64,000 nucleotides of DNA from 62-47 sp044463945 (lineage in GTDB: Bacteria > Pseudomonadota > Alphaproteobacteria > Rhizobiales > Xanthobacteraceae), in the NCBI GenBank assembly GCA_044463945.1, contig JBIQLW010000002.1:124001-188000 (forward strand), in the 5' to 3' direction. Below, piece after piece: positions 1-8,496 of the stretch. Below the pieces are notes generated by a model. The model was not told the origin of the DNA. It made no database searches and saw only the letters and a program-made list of their open reading frames with translations. Positions within the stretch are counted from its first letter, which is position 1. The number at the start of each line of letters is the position of its first letter. Position numbers and translations under genes: made by a program.

Positions 1-256
1 TGTGGCACAGCCGTTTTTGCTGGTAGCCATGGTGCTGTTGGCCGCCGCCGTGAGCTTGCGATTCTTTCGCTTCGGCGGGGTCCAGAAGATGGTTTTAAGT
101 GGCGTGGGCGCGGGCTTTCTGCTCTATGTTCTCGCGAAGGTAACTGACGACTTGAGCAAGGCTGAATTGATGCACCCGATTGCCGCCGCGTGGCTCCCTG
201 TCTGCGTGGGCGGCCTCTCGGGTTTCATGGCTTTGCTGTATCAGGAGGACGGGTAG
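1..256 (+). CDS. lptG: LptG, LPS export ABC permease (C-terminal end only)
   Basis: This is the last ~84 residues of an inner-membrane permease, cut by the left edge of the window. It is read in the frame starting at base 2 and stops with TAG at 254-256. The visible part holds two or three hydrophobic helices and ends in a short polar tail, as expected for the last membrane segments of the LptF/LptG (YjgP/YjgQ) family. LptG works with LptF and LptB to extract lipopolysaccharide from the inner membrane and push it towards LptA and LptD. The assignment rests on the fragment plus the gene that follows: lptD begins on the last base of this stop codon, so the two are translationally coupled. It could instead be LptF, but LptG is the usual lptD neighbour. 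Confidence 0.75.
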   Translation, partial: VAQPFLLVAMVLLAAAVSLRFFRFGGVQKMVLSGVGAGFLLYVLAKVTDDLSKAELMHPIAAAWLPVCVGGLSGFMALLYQEDG

Positions 257-2778
257 TGGCCAGCGTCGCCACCCGCCAGGGACAGTTGACGGCCGCAACG
301 CAGCGCGCTCCCGCGCGCCGCGGTTGCATGTCCGCGTGGATGGCCGCCATCGCCCTCTTTTCGGCTACGGCATGGCTGATGCCGGCCCCAGCGCTGGCGC
401 AGGGCTTCACCTACAACCCGCCGCACACCCGGCCGAAACCACCGCCGCCGGCCGCCGGCAGCAACGGCCAGATGCTGGTGCAGGCCACCGAGGTCGATTA
501 CGACTACAACAACTCGCAAGTCTCGGCGGTCGGCAACGTCCAGATTTTCTACAACGGCACCTCGCTGGAAGCCGACAAGGTCACCTACGATCAGAAGACC
601 AAGCGGCTTCATGCCGAGGGCAACATTCGCCTGACCGATGCCGACGGCAAGATCACATATGCCAACATTCTCGACCTGAGCGACGACTACCGCGACGGCT
701 TCGTCGACTCGCTTCGTGTCGATACCGCGGATCAGACCCGCATGGCCGCGACCCGCGCCGATCGGAGCAAGGGCAACTACACCGTGTTCCAGAACGGCGT
801 TTACACCGCCTGCGCGGCGTGCCGCGACAACCCGAAGAAGCCGCCGCTGTGGCAGGTGAAGGGCGCGCGCATCATTCACGATCAGACCGAGAAGATGCTC
901 TACTTCGAGGACGCCGCGCTGGAGTTCTTCGGCATCCCGATCGCCTACCTGCCCTACTTCTCGACGCCGGACCCGACCGTCAAGCGCAAGAGCGGCTTTC
1001 TGATGCCGGGCTTCCTGAACACCACCGAGTTGGGCTACGGCGCCAGCATCCCGTTCTACTGGGCGATCGCGCCGGATATGGACGCGACCTTCACGCCGCG
1101 CCTGATGACACGGCAGGGCGTGCTGATGCAGGCTGAATTCCAGCAGCGGCTGATCGACGGCGCCTACCGCATCCGGGCCTACGGCATCAGCCAGGAAGAC
1201 CCCGCCGCGTTCAAGACGGGCGTCGGCAACCGCGACCTGCGCGGCGGCATCGAGACCAAGGGCCAGTTCGCCATCAACGAGCGGTGGTCGTGGGGCTGGG
1301 ACGGCGTCGCCCTGTCGGACTACGCTTTCCTGAGGGATTACCGGCTGTCGCAATATCGCGACTCGATGTCCTCCTTCCTCAGCGTGCCGACCGAGGCGAT
1401 TTCTCAGCTTTATCTGACCGGCGTCGGCAACCGCAGCTATTTCGACGCGCGCGCGATCTACTATCTCAGCCTCTCCGGAAACCAGTCGCAGGTGCCGGTA
1501 GTCGCCCCGGTGATCGACTATTCCAACGTCTTCAACCGTCCAATCCTCGGTGGCGAGGTCAGCTACAAGACCAACTTCACCAGCCTGACCCGCGACGCGG
1601 CGGCGATCGACTCCCTGACCAATCCGGTGACACCGCGCCTGACCAACATCGCCGCGTGCCTCAACGCCACTACGGTCTTGCAGTCGGCCGATCCCAGCGC
1701 GGGGGTGCGTGATGCCTGCCTCCTGCGCGGCATTCCGGGCACCTACTCGAGGTTCACCGCCGAGGCTCAGTGGCGGCGCTCATTCACCGACCCGATCGGC
1801 CAGATCTGGACGCCGTTCGCCTCTATCCGCGCCGACGCCATCAATGCATCGATCGGCAGTCAGGGCATGGCCGACCCGGCAACCGGCAATCCGTATTTCG
1901 GAATCGCGCCGGGCAACATCGACAATGTGCGGTGGATGCCGACGGTCGGGTTCGAATATCGCTACCCCTTCATCGCCGTCCAGCCGTGGGGCACCACGAT
2001 CATCGAGCCGATCGCCCAGGTGATCGCGCGTCCCAACGAGCAGTATGCCGGTCTCCTGCCCAATGAAGACGCCCAAAGCATGGTGTTCGACACCAGCAAC
2101 CTGTTCAGCGTGGACAAGTTCTCCGGCTACGACCGGGTCGAGGGCGGCGGCCGCGCCAATGTCGGCGTGCAGGCCACCGTGCAGTTCGATCAGGGCGGCA
2201 GCGTCAAGGCGATGTTCGGGCAGTCCTACCACCTGTTTGGCCTGAACTCCTTTGCTGTCGCGGACGCCCCCAACACCGCGCTCGATTCCGGCCTGCAAAA
2301 GCCGGTGTCCGACTATGTCGCCAGCATCGCCTACGCGCCCAACCGAACCTATACATTCAGCTCGCGCGCCCGCTTCGACGAGGCGAGCGGCGACGTCCAG
2401 CGGCTGGAGCTCGAGGGGCGCGCCAATTTCGATCGCTGGTCGGTCAGCCTGATGTACGGCGACTACGCCGCGCAGCCTGACCTTGGCTATCTGAACCGCC
2501 GCCAAGGCATTCTCGGCTCCGGCTCGATCAAGCTGGCGTCGAACTGGGTGGCCACCGGCGGGGCGCGCTATAATCTCGAAAGCAACTCCATCGATACCTA
2601 CGCCGTCGGCTTCGGCTATGTTGACGATTGCTTCATTCTCGGCGTCAACTACGTCACCAACTACAGCTATTCGTCCTATACGAGCGGCGTGACGCCACAG
2701 CTTAGCCATGCTGTCATGTTGCAACTCGGGCTGCGGACCCTGGGCCAGACCTCGGCCGGCTCGACCGGCCTGCAATAG
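256..2778 (+). CDS. lptD: LPS-assembly protein LptD (OstA/Imp)
   Basis: Outer-membrane beta-barrel that, with the lipoprotein LptE, inserts lipopolysaccharide into the outer leaflet. I start it at the GTG at 256, which overlaps the lptG stop by one base and has AGGAGG at 243-248; an ATG at 328 would also leave a signal peptide. From the GTG it is 840 residues. A hydrophobic segment ends at an Ala-rich cleavage site near residue 49. An OstA/LptA-like beta-jellyroll follows (EVDYDYNNSQVSAVGNV and onward), then a long barrel domain rich in aromatic beta strands. A CxxC pair (YTACAACRD) and later cysteines are compatible with the disulfides LptD needs. The order lptD-surA-pdxA-rsmA matches the classic proteobacterial cluster. 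Confidence 0.93.
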   Translation: MASVATRQGQLTAATQRAPARRGCMSAWMAAIALFSATAWLMPAPALAQGFTYNPPHTRPKPPPPAAGSNGQMLVQATEVDYDYNNSQVSAVGNVQIFYNGTSLEADKVTYDQKTKRLHAEGNIRLTDADGKITYANILDLSDDYRDGFVDSLRVDTADQTRMAATRADRSKGNYTVFQNGVYTACAACRDNPKKPPLWQVKGARIIHDQTEKMLYFEDAALEFFGIPIAYLPYFSTPDPTVKRKSGFLMPGFLNTTELGYGASIPFYWAIAPDMDATFTPRLMTRQGVLMQAEFQQRLIDGAYRIRAYGISQEDPAAFKTGVGNRDLRGGIETKGQFAINERWSWGWDGVALSDYAFLRDYRLSQYRDSMSSFLSVPTEAISQLYLTGVGNRSYFDARAIYYLSLSGNQSQVPVVAPVIDYSNVFNRPILGGEVSYKTNFTSLTRDAAAIDSLTNPVTPRLTNIAACLNATTVLQSADPSAGVRDACLLRGIPGTYSRFTAEAQWRRSFTDPIGQIWTPFASIRADAINASIGSQGMADPATGNPYFGIAPGNIDNVRWMPTVGFEYRYPFIAVQPWGTTIIEPIAQVIARPNEQYAGLLPNEDAQSMVFDTSNLFSVDKFSGYDRVEGGGRANVGVQATVQFDQGGSVKAMFGQSYHLFGLNSFAVADAPNTALDSGLQKPVSDYVASIAYAPNRTYTFSSRARFDEASGDVQRLELEGRANFDRWSVSLMYGDYAAQPDLGYLNRRQGILGSGSIKLASNWVATGGARYNLESNSIDTYAVGFGYVDDCFILGVNYVTNYSYSSYTSGVTPQLSHAVMLQLGLRTLGQTSAGSTGLQ

Positions 2779-2901
2779 CCAGATGGCGCCGGCCGCGCTG
2801 GCGACCCGCCACAGGGGCATTTGCCGCATGAACCCATATTCTCGCACGAACCTTTATCGCGTAGGCGGTCACGTCAGCCAGAAAGCACCTTAAACCCGGA
2901 C

Positions 2902-3852
2902 ATGATGACTTTTTCGCTCCGTCTGCCGACTTCGCTTCGTCTGCCGTTCCTGGTCGTGATTTGCGCGGCCGCCGTTACGATGTTCGCCGGCGCTCCGCCT
3001 GCTCATGCGCAGTCGATCGCGGCGATGGTCAACGGCGAGCCGATCACCAATTTCGATATCGACCAGCGGATACGGCTGATGGCGCTGTCGAACCAGCGCG
3101 GCGTCAGCCGAAAGCAGGTGCTCGAAGAACTGATCGACGAAAAGGTCAAGATCAAAGAAGCCAAGAAATATGGCCTCGATCCGACCGCGGCCGACATCGA
3201 CGCTTCGTACGCGACGATGGGCCAGCGGATGCACATGTCGTCCGAACAGTTGACGCAGATGCTGGCGAGCCGGGGAATCCGACCGGCAACACTGCGCAGC
3301 CGCATCAAGGCGGATATCGTCTGGGGCAGCCTGGTGCGCGGGCGTTTCAAGGAAAGCCTCACCGTCTCCGACCATGCCGTCCGTGCCGCGACCGGCGATC
3401 AGACGGGGGGCGTAGCTGACGGCAACAACTTCGAATATCAGATGCGGCCGGTCGTCCTAGTGGTGCCACGCGGCGCGCCGTCATCCGCCGTCGAGATGCG
3501 GCGCAAGGAAGCCGAATCCCTGCGCAGCCGGGTGCAAAGCTGCGCCGATGCCGACGCCCTGTTCCGCTCCATGCGCAACGCCACGATCCGCAACACAGTG
3601 GTTAAGACCTCGGCCGACTTGCCGCAGCCGCTCCGCGAGATGCTGGACAAGACGCCGGTCGGCCACCTCACCGCGCCCGAGGTGACGCGGCAGGGCATCG
3701 AGATGGTGGCATTGTGCTCCCGCAAACCGACCAGCGGCGACACGCCGCAGCAGCGGCAAATCCGGGAAAAGCTTTACGCCCAGAAATTCGAGGCGAGATC
3801 CAAAGCTTATCTGAGCGATATCCGCAAAGCGGCAATGATCGAGTATCGCTAG
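2902..3852 (+). CDS. surA: SurA-like periplasmic chaperone / peptidyl-prolyl isomerase
   Basis: Periplasmic folding factor for outer-membrane proteins such as LptD. From the ATG at 2902 (a second ATG follows directly) it is about 316 residues: a signal peptide ending AHAQ, then a SurA N-terminal domain (SIAAMVNGEPITNFDIDQR, with the RKQVLEELIDEKVKIKEAKK stretch typical of the chaperone module). The C-terminal half resembles a single divergent parvulin-type domain, whereas E. coli SurA has two. An open frame extends upstream to 2821 but would bury the signal peptide, so I reject that start. It sits between lptD and pdxA, the usual place for surA. Chaperone role is well supported; isomerase activity is uncertain because the catalytic domain is weakly conserved. 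Confidence 0.85.
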   Translation: MMTFSLRLPTSLRLPFLVVICAAAVTMFAGAPPAHAQSIAAMVNGEPITNFDIDQRIRLMALSNQRGVSRKQVLEELIDEKVKIKEAKKYGLDPTAADIDASYATMGQRMHMSSEQLTQMLASRGIRPATLRSRIKADIVWGSLVRGRFKESLTVSDHAVRAATGDQTGGVADGNNFEYQMRPVVLVVPRGAPSSAVEMRRKEAESLRSRVQSCADADALFRSMRNATIRNTVVKTSADLPQPLREMLDKTPVGHLTAPEVTRQGIEMVALCSRKPTSGDTPQQRQIREKLYAQKFEARSKAYLSDIRKAAMIEYR

Positions 3853-3899
3853 AGCATGATCCCGAAAACGGAAACCGGCTTTCGGAGAAGCCCATGCTC
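3852..3899. repeat. Dispersed palindrome, family A, copy 1
   Basis: An imperfect inverted repeat that begins on the last base of the surA stop codon. Outer arms are GAGCATG (3852-3858) and CATGCTC (3893-3899); inner arms CCGAAA and TTTCGG enclose a short loop. It is followed by an A-rich run (aataaaaaag). Related elements lie at 7061, 32616, 42749 and 42809. It may act as a terminator or mRNA 3' stabiliser for the lptD-surA message. Confidence 0.8.
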
Positions 3900-4041
3900 A
3901 AATAAAAAAGCCGAAGCTGAATGGTCGTTCAACCTCACTTCATCCGGCTCTAGCAGTCGGCGGCGTATCGGCTAAAGGTTCGGTCAGGAAACGGGCGCGC
4001 CTTGGACAGCGCGTGGGAGGGCGGGCACGGACCAGCGACAG

Positions 4042-5043
4042 ATGCAGAAAGCCCTTGCACTCACCATCGGCGAACCTGCCGGCATCGGCCCCGACATCAC
4101 CATCGCCGCGTGGCGGCGGCGCATGGAGGATCGATTGCCGCCATTCTATCTGCTCGGCAACGCCGGATTCATCCAGCGCCGCGCCGAAATCCTCGGCGCA
4201 GACATCGCGGTGGCAACTGTCGAACCGGAGCAAGCGGCAGATGCGTTCGCGCAGGCCCTGCCGGTGGTGCCGCTCGACGAGGCGCCGACCGCCCGACCCG
4301 GACAGCCCGACGCGACCAGCGCCGGCACCGCCATCGCATCGATCCGCCGCGCGGTCGCCGACGTCTGCGCCGGCCGCGCGAGTGCCGTGGTCACCAACCC
4401 GATCGCCAAGAGCGTGCTTTATGACGCCGGCTTTACGCACCCCGGCCACACCGAATTTCTCGCCGAACTCGCCGCCGACGGCGGTGCCGTACCGCACCCG
4501 GTGATGCTGCTGTGGTCGCCGATGCTGGCCGTCGTGCCGGTGACGATCCATGTGCCGCTACGCGAGGCGATTACGCAATTGACCAGCGACCTCATCGTCG
4601 CGACCGCGCGCATCGTGGTCGCCGACCTGATCCGCCGCTTCGGCATCGCGCGGCCGCGTCTCGCGGTCGCCGGCCTCAACCCCCATGCCGGCGAAGGCGG
4701 CGCGCTCGGCTCTGAGGATCAGGCGGTCATCGCGCCCGCGGTCGCGACCCTGCGCGCCGAGGGGATCGAGGCACGCGGCCCCCTTCCCGCCGACACCATG
4801 TTTCATCCGGCGGCGCGCCGCACCTACGACTGCGCACTTTGCATGTATCATGATCAGGCGCTGATCCCGATCAAGACGGTGGCGTTCGACGATGGTGTCA
4901 ACGTCACGCTCGGCCTGCCGTTCATCCGCACCTCGCCCGATCACGGCACGGCGTTTGACATCGCCGGCACCGGCCGCGCCAATCCGTCCAGCCTGATTGC
5001 CGCGCTCAGGCTCGCGGCCCGCATGGCGGCACCGCGCGGATGA
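4042..5043 (+). CDS. pdxA: 4-hydroxythreonine-4-phosphate dehydrogenase PdxA
   Basis: Cytoplasmic enzyme of pyridoxal-5'-phosphate synthesis (DXP-dependent route). It oxidises 4-phosphohydroxy-L-threonine with NAD+, giving an unstable product that decarboxylates. The protein is 333 residues, the normal family length. It starts with the characteristic ALTIGEPAGIGPDI and carries the late metal-binding/active-site stretch CMYHDQALIPIK followed by a glycine-rich end (LPFIRTSPDHGTAFDIAG). The ATG at 4042 is the only start that keeps this N-terminus tight. The stop TGA (5041-5043) overlaps the rsmA ATG as ATGA, so translation of the two is coupled. A 190-base spacer with repeat family A separates it from surA, so pdxA-rsmA may have its own promoter. 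Confidence 0.95.
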   Translation: MQKALALTIGEPAGIGPDITIAAWRRRMEDRLPPFYLLGNAGFIQRRAEILGADIAVATVEPEQAADAFAQALPVVPLDEAPTARPGQPDATSAGTAIASIRRAVADVCAGRASAVVTNPIAKSVLYDAGFTHPGHTEFLAELAADGGAVPHPVMLLWSPMLAVVPVTIHVPLREAITQLTSDLIVATARIVVADLIRRFGIARPRLAVAGLNPHAGEGGALGSEDQAVIAPAVATLRAEGIEARGPLPADTMFHPAARRTYDCALCMYHDQALIPIKTVAFDDGVNVTLGLPFIRTSPDHGTAFDIAGTGRANPSSLIAALRLAARMAAPRG

Positions 5044-5897
5044 GCGGAATCGACGATCTGCCGCCGCTGCGTGAGGTCATCAAGCGGCATCACCTCTCGG
5101 CGCGGAAATCGCTCGGCCAGAATTTCCTGCTCGACCTCAACCTGACGGCACGGATCGCCCGCGCCGCAGGGCCGCTGGACAACGCAACCGTCATCGAGGT
5201 CGGTCCCGGCCCGGGCGGATTGACCCGCGCGCTGCTCGCCCTAGGCGCGCGGCGCGTGATCGCGGTGGAGCGCGACGAGCGGGCGCTGGCGCCGCTCGGC
5301 GAGATCGCATCGCGCTATCCGGGGCGGCTGGAGATCGTCTGCGCCGACGCCATGACCTTCGATCCACGACCGCTGCTCGACGGCGCACCCGCAAAAATCG
5401 TTGCCAACCTGCCTTACAACATCGCCACGCCGCTGCTGGTCGGCTGGCTCTCGGTCGAGCCGTGGCCGCCGTGGTATGACGCCATGATCCTGATGTTCCA
5501 GCGCGAGGTCGCCGAGCGCATCGTCGCGCACGAGAACTCCGAGGCCTACGGGCGGCTGGCGGTGCTCGCCAACTGGCGCGCCGAGACGAAGATCCTGTTC
5601 GATATTTCGCGCGCGGCATTCGTGCCGCCGCCGCAGGTGACCTCGTCGGTGGTGCGGCTGGTGCCGCGCCCCGATCCCCTGCCATGCGACCGCAAGCGCC
5701 TCGAACAGGTCGCCGCCGCCGCCTTCGGCCAGCGCCGCAAGATGCTGCGGCAGAGCCTGAAATCGCTCGGCGTCGATCCGGCGCGGCTGGCGGCGGCCGC
5801 CGCCGTCGATCCCACCCGCCGCGCCGAGACGGTCCCGGTCGCGGGCTTTGTTGCCATGGCGCGCGAATTGGCCGATATACGAGCCGAAAATCCGTAA
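5040..5897 (+). CDS. rsmA: 16S rRNA (adenine1518-N6/adenine1519-N6)-dimethyltransferase RsmA (KsgA)
   Basis: Dimethylates the two adjacent adenines in the 3'-terminal hairpin of 16S rRNA during late small-subunit assembly; loss confers kasugamycin resistance. The 285-residue protein has the whole signature: KSLGQNFLLD at the N-terminus, SAM-binding motif I (VIEVGPGPGGLTRALL), the catalytic NLPYNIATPLL motif, and the C-terminal FGQRRKMLRQSLKSL helix segment. It overlaps pdxA by four bases (ATGA). Nothing about it is unusual. Confidence 0.97.
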   Translation: MSGIDDLPPLREVIKRHHLSARKSLGQNFLLDLNLTARIARAAGPLDNATVIEVGPGPGGLTRALLALGARRVIAVERDERALAPLGEIASRYPGRLEIVCADAMTFDPRPLLDGAPAKIVANLPYNIATPLLVGWLSVEPWPPWYDAMILMFQREVAERIVAHENSEAYGRLAVLANWRAETKILFDISRAAFVPPPQVTSSVVRLVPRPDPLPCDRKRLEQVAAAAFGQRRKMLRQSLKSLGVDPARLAAAAAVDPTRRAETVPVAGFVAMARELADIRAENP

Positions 5898-5918
5898 TCG
5901 AACTGAAGGAGAACGCCC

Positions 5919-6977
5919 ATGGCGCAGATGCGTCGCCAATCGCTGGTCAAGTTCGACGCGCCATTGTGCGAAACCATCGTCGAAACGCCCCGGCCGCAGG
6001 GCCGCGAGGTACTGGTTCGGATCGAGCGCTGCGGGCTGTGCCATTCCGACCTGCACATCCAGGACGGTTATGCCGATCTCGGCAACGGCAAGCGGCTCGA
6101 CACCACGCGCGGCATGACGCTGCCGTTCACGTTGGGCCACGAGATCGCCGGCGTGGTCGACGAGGTCGGCCCCGACGCGCCGCGCGACCTGATCGGCAAG
6201 AAGTTCGCGGTGTTTCCGTGGATCGGCTGCGGCCAGTGTCCCGACTGCCTCAACGGCGACGAAAACCTCTGCGCCAAGCATCGCTTCATGGGCGTCTCGA
6301 TCGACGGCGGCTTCGCCAGCCACGTCCTGGTACCCGATGCGAAATATCTGATCGACTACGGTCCGCTGCCGATCAATCTGGCGGCGACGCTGATGTGCTC
6401 CGGGGTCACCGCCTACGGCGCGCTGAAGCGTCTGGTCGATCGGCCGCGCCAGCGCAACCTGTTGCTGATCGGACTCGGCGGCGTCGGCATGATGGGGCTG
6501 TCGCTCGCAAAAGCGATGTTCAAGCAGGACATTGCCGTCGCGGACCTAAGTCCGGGAGCACGCGAGACGGCGCTGAAGAACGGCGCAGCAGTCGCCTACG
6601 ATCCCGCCGAGCCCGACGTCGCCAAGCGTATGGTCAAGGAGACCGGCGGCGGCTTCGACGGCATCGTCGATTTCGCCGGCAACGAGAAATCGATGAATTT
6701 CGCGGTGTCCACCGTCGCTCGCGGCGGCAAGATCGTGGTGTCCGGCCTGATGGGCGGCAATTTCAACCTGCCGATGGTGCAGTGGATCTACAAGCGGATG
6801 ACCGTCGAGGGCTTCATGGTCGGCACACTGGCCGAGGGCAAGGAATTGATGGCACTGGCCCGCGCCGGCAAGATTCAGCCGCCGCCGATCAAGGAAGAAC
6901 CGATGCGTGACGTGCAGGCATGGATCGATCAACTGCGCGCCGGCAAAGTGGTCGGCCGCATCATGCTGTGCAACTGA
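5919..6977 (+). CDS. Zinc-dependent alcohol dehydrogenase, MDR superfamily
   Basis: Medium-chain NAD(P)-dependent dehydrogenase of 352 residues. Catalytic zinc ligands are visible in CGLCHSDLH (Cys38, His42) and in the LGHEIAGVVDEVG box. The structural zinc lobe is present in CGQCPDCLNGDENLC. The Rossmann fold shows LLLIGLGGVGMMGLS. AAGGAGAA upstream of the ATG gives a good ribosome site. A proline-rich C-terminus (KIQPPPIKEEP) matches a subgroup described as alcohol or formaldehyde-type dehydrogenases; substrate cannot be read from sequence. The gene lies 21 bases after rsmA but ends in a strong terminator, so it may be the last gene of that transcript. Confidence 0.9.
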   Translation: MAQMRRQSLVKFDAPLCETIVETPRPQGREVLVRIERCGLCHSDLHIQDGYADLGNGKRLDTTRGMTLPFTLGHEIAGVVDEVGPDAPRDLIGKKFAVFPWIGCGQCPDCLNGDENLCAKHRFMGVSIDGGFASHVLVPDAKYLIDYGPLPINLAATLMCSGVTAYGALKRLVDRPRQRNLLLIGLGGVGMMGLSLAKAMFKQDIAVADLSPGARETALKNGAAVAYDPAEPDVAKRMVKETGGGFDGIVDFAGNEKSMNFAVSTVARGGKIVVSGLMGGNFNLPMVQWIYKRMTVEGFMVGTLAEGKELMALARAGKIQPPPIKEEPMRDVQAWIDQLRAGKVVGRIMLCN

Positions 6978-7013
6978 GCAAAAGCGCCTCGCACCACTGC
7001 GGCGACGCAACCG

Positions 7014-7050
7014 AACCCGCACCGGTCGCCGCGAGCGACCGGTGCGGGTT
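7014..7050 (+). terminator. Rho-independent terminator after the alcohol dehydrogenase
   Basis: A perfect 16-base stem, 7014-7029 paired with 7035-7050, with a five-base loop, followed by cttttc. It lies 37 bases past the dehydrogenase stop and isolates it from the caspase-like gene. Confidence 0.85.
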
Positions 7051-7060
7051 CTTTTCAAGA

Positions 7061-7105
7061 CGCATGATCTGTTGATACCCTCCGGCCGTTTCGCCGGATC
7101 ATGCG
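7061..7105. repeat. Dispersed palindrome, family A, copy 2 (divergent)
   Basis: Perfect nine-base terminal inverted repeat: CGCATGATC at 7061-7069 and GATCATGCG at 7097-7105, with internal CCGG/CCGG pairing potential. It resembles the elements at 42749-42855 in its arms, but the middle has diverged. Its right arm contains the ATG at 7101 that opens the caspase-like gene. Confidence 0.65.
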
Positions 7106-8477
7106 GTCAATGCCGACGACGTTTATTTCATTTGTGAGATATTTTGCCGGGATGCTTGCGGTCCTCGCCCTGTCGGCTGCGCCGGCGGCGGCGGAAAAGC
7201 GCGTCGCGCTGGTGATCGGCAACTCGGCCTATGCCAACGTCAGCCGGCTCGACAATCCGAAGAACGACGCGGCGCTGATGGCCGACACCCTGCGCGGGCT
7301 CGGCTTCCAACTGGTGGGGGACGGCGCCCGGCTCGATCTCGACAAGCCGGCGCTGGACCGCGCCGTGCAAGCCTTCGGCCGCCAGATCCAGGGCGCCGAT
7401 GTGGCGCTGTTCTATTATGCCGGCCACGGCGTGCAGGTCGCGGGCTCCAACTATCTGGTGCCGGTCAACGCCAATCCGACCCGCGAAGCCGACGTCGATT
7501 TCGAGATGGTGGACGTGAGCCTGGTGCTGCGGCAGATGCAGGGCTCCGGAACACGGCTCAACATCGTGATTCTCGACGCCTGCCGCAACAATCCGTTCGG
7601 CGGCCGCGGCCTGCGCGCGGCCGAGGGCGGGCTGGCGCAGATGCGCGCGCCGGATGGCACGCTGATCTCTTATGCGACGCAGCCCGGCAGCGTGGCACAG
7701 GACGGCGCCGACGGTCACAGCCCCTATACCAGAGCACTGGCGGCGACGGTGCGCCGCGCCGGGCTCGATATCTTCCAGACCTTCAATCAGGTCGGCCTGG
7801 CGGTGAAGCGCTCGACCGGCGGCGCGCAGCAGCCGTGGGTATCGTCGTCGCCGATCGACGGCACCTTCTATTTCGTCCCGCCCGCGGCCCCCGCCGCACC
7901 GCCGGCGATCGAGCCGCCGCGGCAGGAAGCCCGGCTCTCGCCCCCGCCCCGCCTCAACGACGACGCCCGCGTGATCGCGGATCCGGGGCTGCTTCGGGAA
8001 ATCACCGAGCGGCTTTACGAACTGAACTTCGACCCCGAAACCGCGAGCGGCAAACCCGTCGTCGCAGCCGCGATCCGCGACTTCCAGTCGGTCAACGGCC
8101 TCCCGCAAACCGGCGAGCCGACCGAGGGACTGCTGCGACGGCTGCGCGAGACGAAATATGTCGGCCCATGGGGCTCGATCGTCTACGGCGAGGACAGCGG
8201 CAAGTGGGGCCTGTCGTGGGGCCACATGTCGCGCAAGGAAGCGGTCGCCGACGCGCGCGCCAATTGCGGCACGTCCAAATGCCCGATCGAACTGAGTTTC
8301 TACGGCAAGACCTGCGGCGCCTTCGCGGCCTCCGACAAGCACTGGTCGCTGATGGCGCGCGACACCATCGACAGAGCCAAGCTGGATGCGCTCAACGCCT
8401 GCGGCAAGTCCGGCCGGTCCTGCACCATCGTCGGAGCGGTCTGCGCCGACGGCTCCGGACTGCCCGACCAACGCTAA
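7101..8477 (+). CDS. Exported caspase-like (peptidase C14) protein with peptidoglycan-binding-like and DUF4189 domains
   Basis: 458 residues if started at the ATG at 7101; the ATG at 7110 is equally possible. A signal peptide ends near residue 32 (APAAAEKR). A caspase-like domain spans about residues 33-255: RVALVIGNSAY, catalytic His109 in YYAGHG and Cys161 in DACRNNP are both intact. A proline/alanine linker follows, then a segment around residues 300-350 that resembles a peptidoglycan-binding helical unit (LLREITERLYELNFDPE, IRDFQSVNGLPQTGEP). The end looks like DUF4189: PWGSIVYGEDSGKWGLSW with paired cysteines. An intact dyad in an exported protein suggests an envelope protease; the target is unknown. 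A terminator lies upstream and a small exported protein downstream. Confidence 0.85.
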   Translation: MRSMPTTFISFVRYFAGMLAVLALSAAPAAAEKRVALVIGNSAYANVSRLDNPKNDAALMADTLRGLGFQLVGDGARLDLDKPALDRAVQAFGRQIQGADVALFYYAGHGVQVAGSNYLVPVNANPTREADVDFEMVDVSLVLRQMQGSGTRLNIVILDACRNNPFGGRGLRAAEGGLAQMRAPDGTLISYATQPGSVAQDGADGHSPYTRALAATVRRAGLDIFQTFNQVGLAVKRSTGGAQQPWVSSSPIDGTFYFVPPAAPAAPPAIEPPRQEARLSPPPRLNDDARVIADPGLLREITERLYELNFDPETASGKPVVAAAIRDFQSVNGLPQTGEPTEGLLRRLRETKYVGPWGSIVYGEDSGKWGLSWGHMSRKEAVADARANCGTSKCPIELSFYGKTCGAFAASDKHWSLMARDTIDRAKLDALNACGKSGRSCTIVGAVCADGSGLPDQR

Positions 8478-8496
8478 CCGACCGAGAGTTTATTCC

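Noticed and set aside
241..1353. Long open frame on the minus strand inside lptD
   Set aside because: High G+C makes long antisense frames common. The sense frame is a complete LptD, and the antisense product shows no family pattern.
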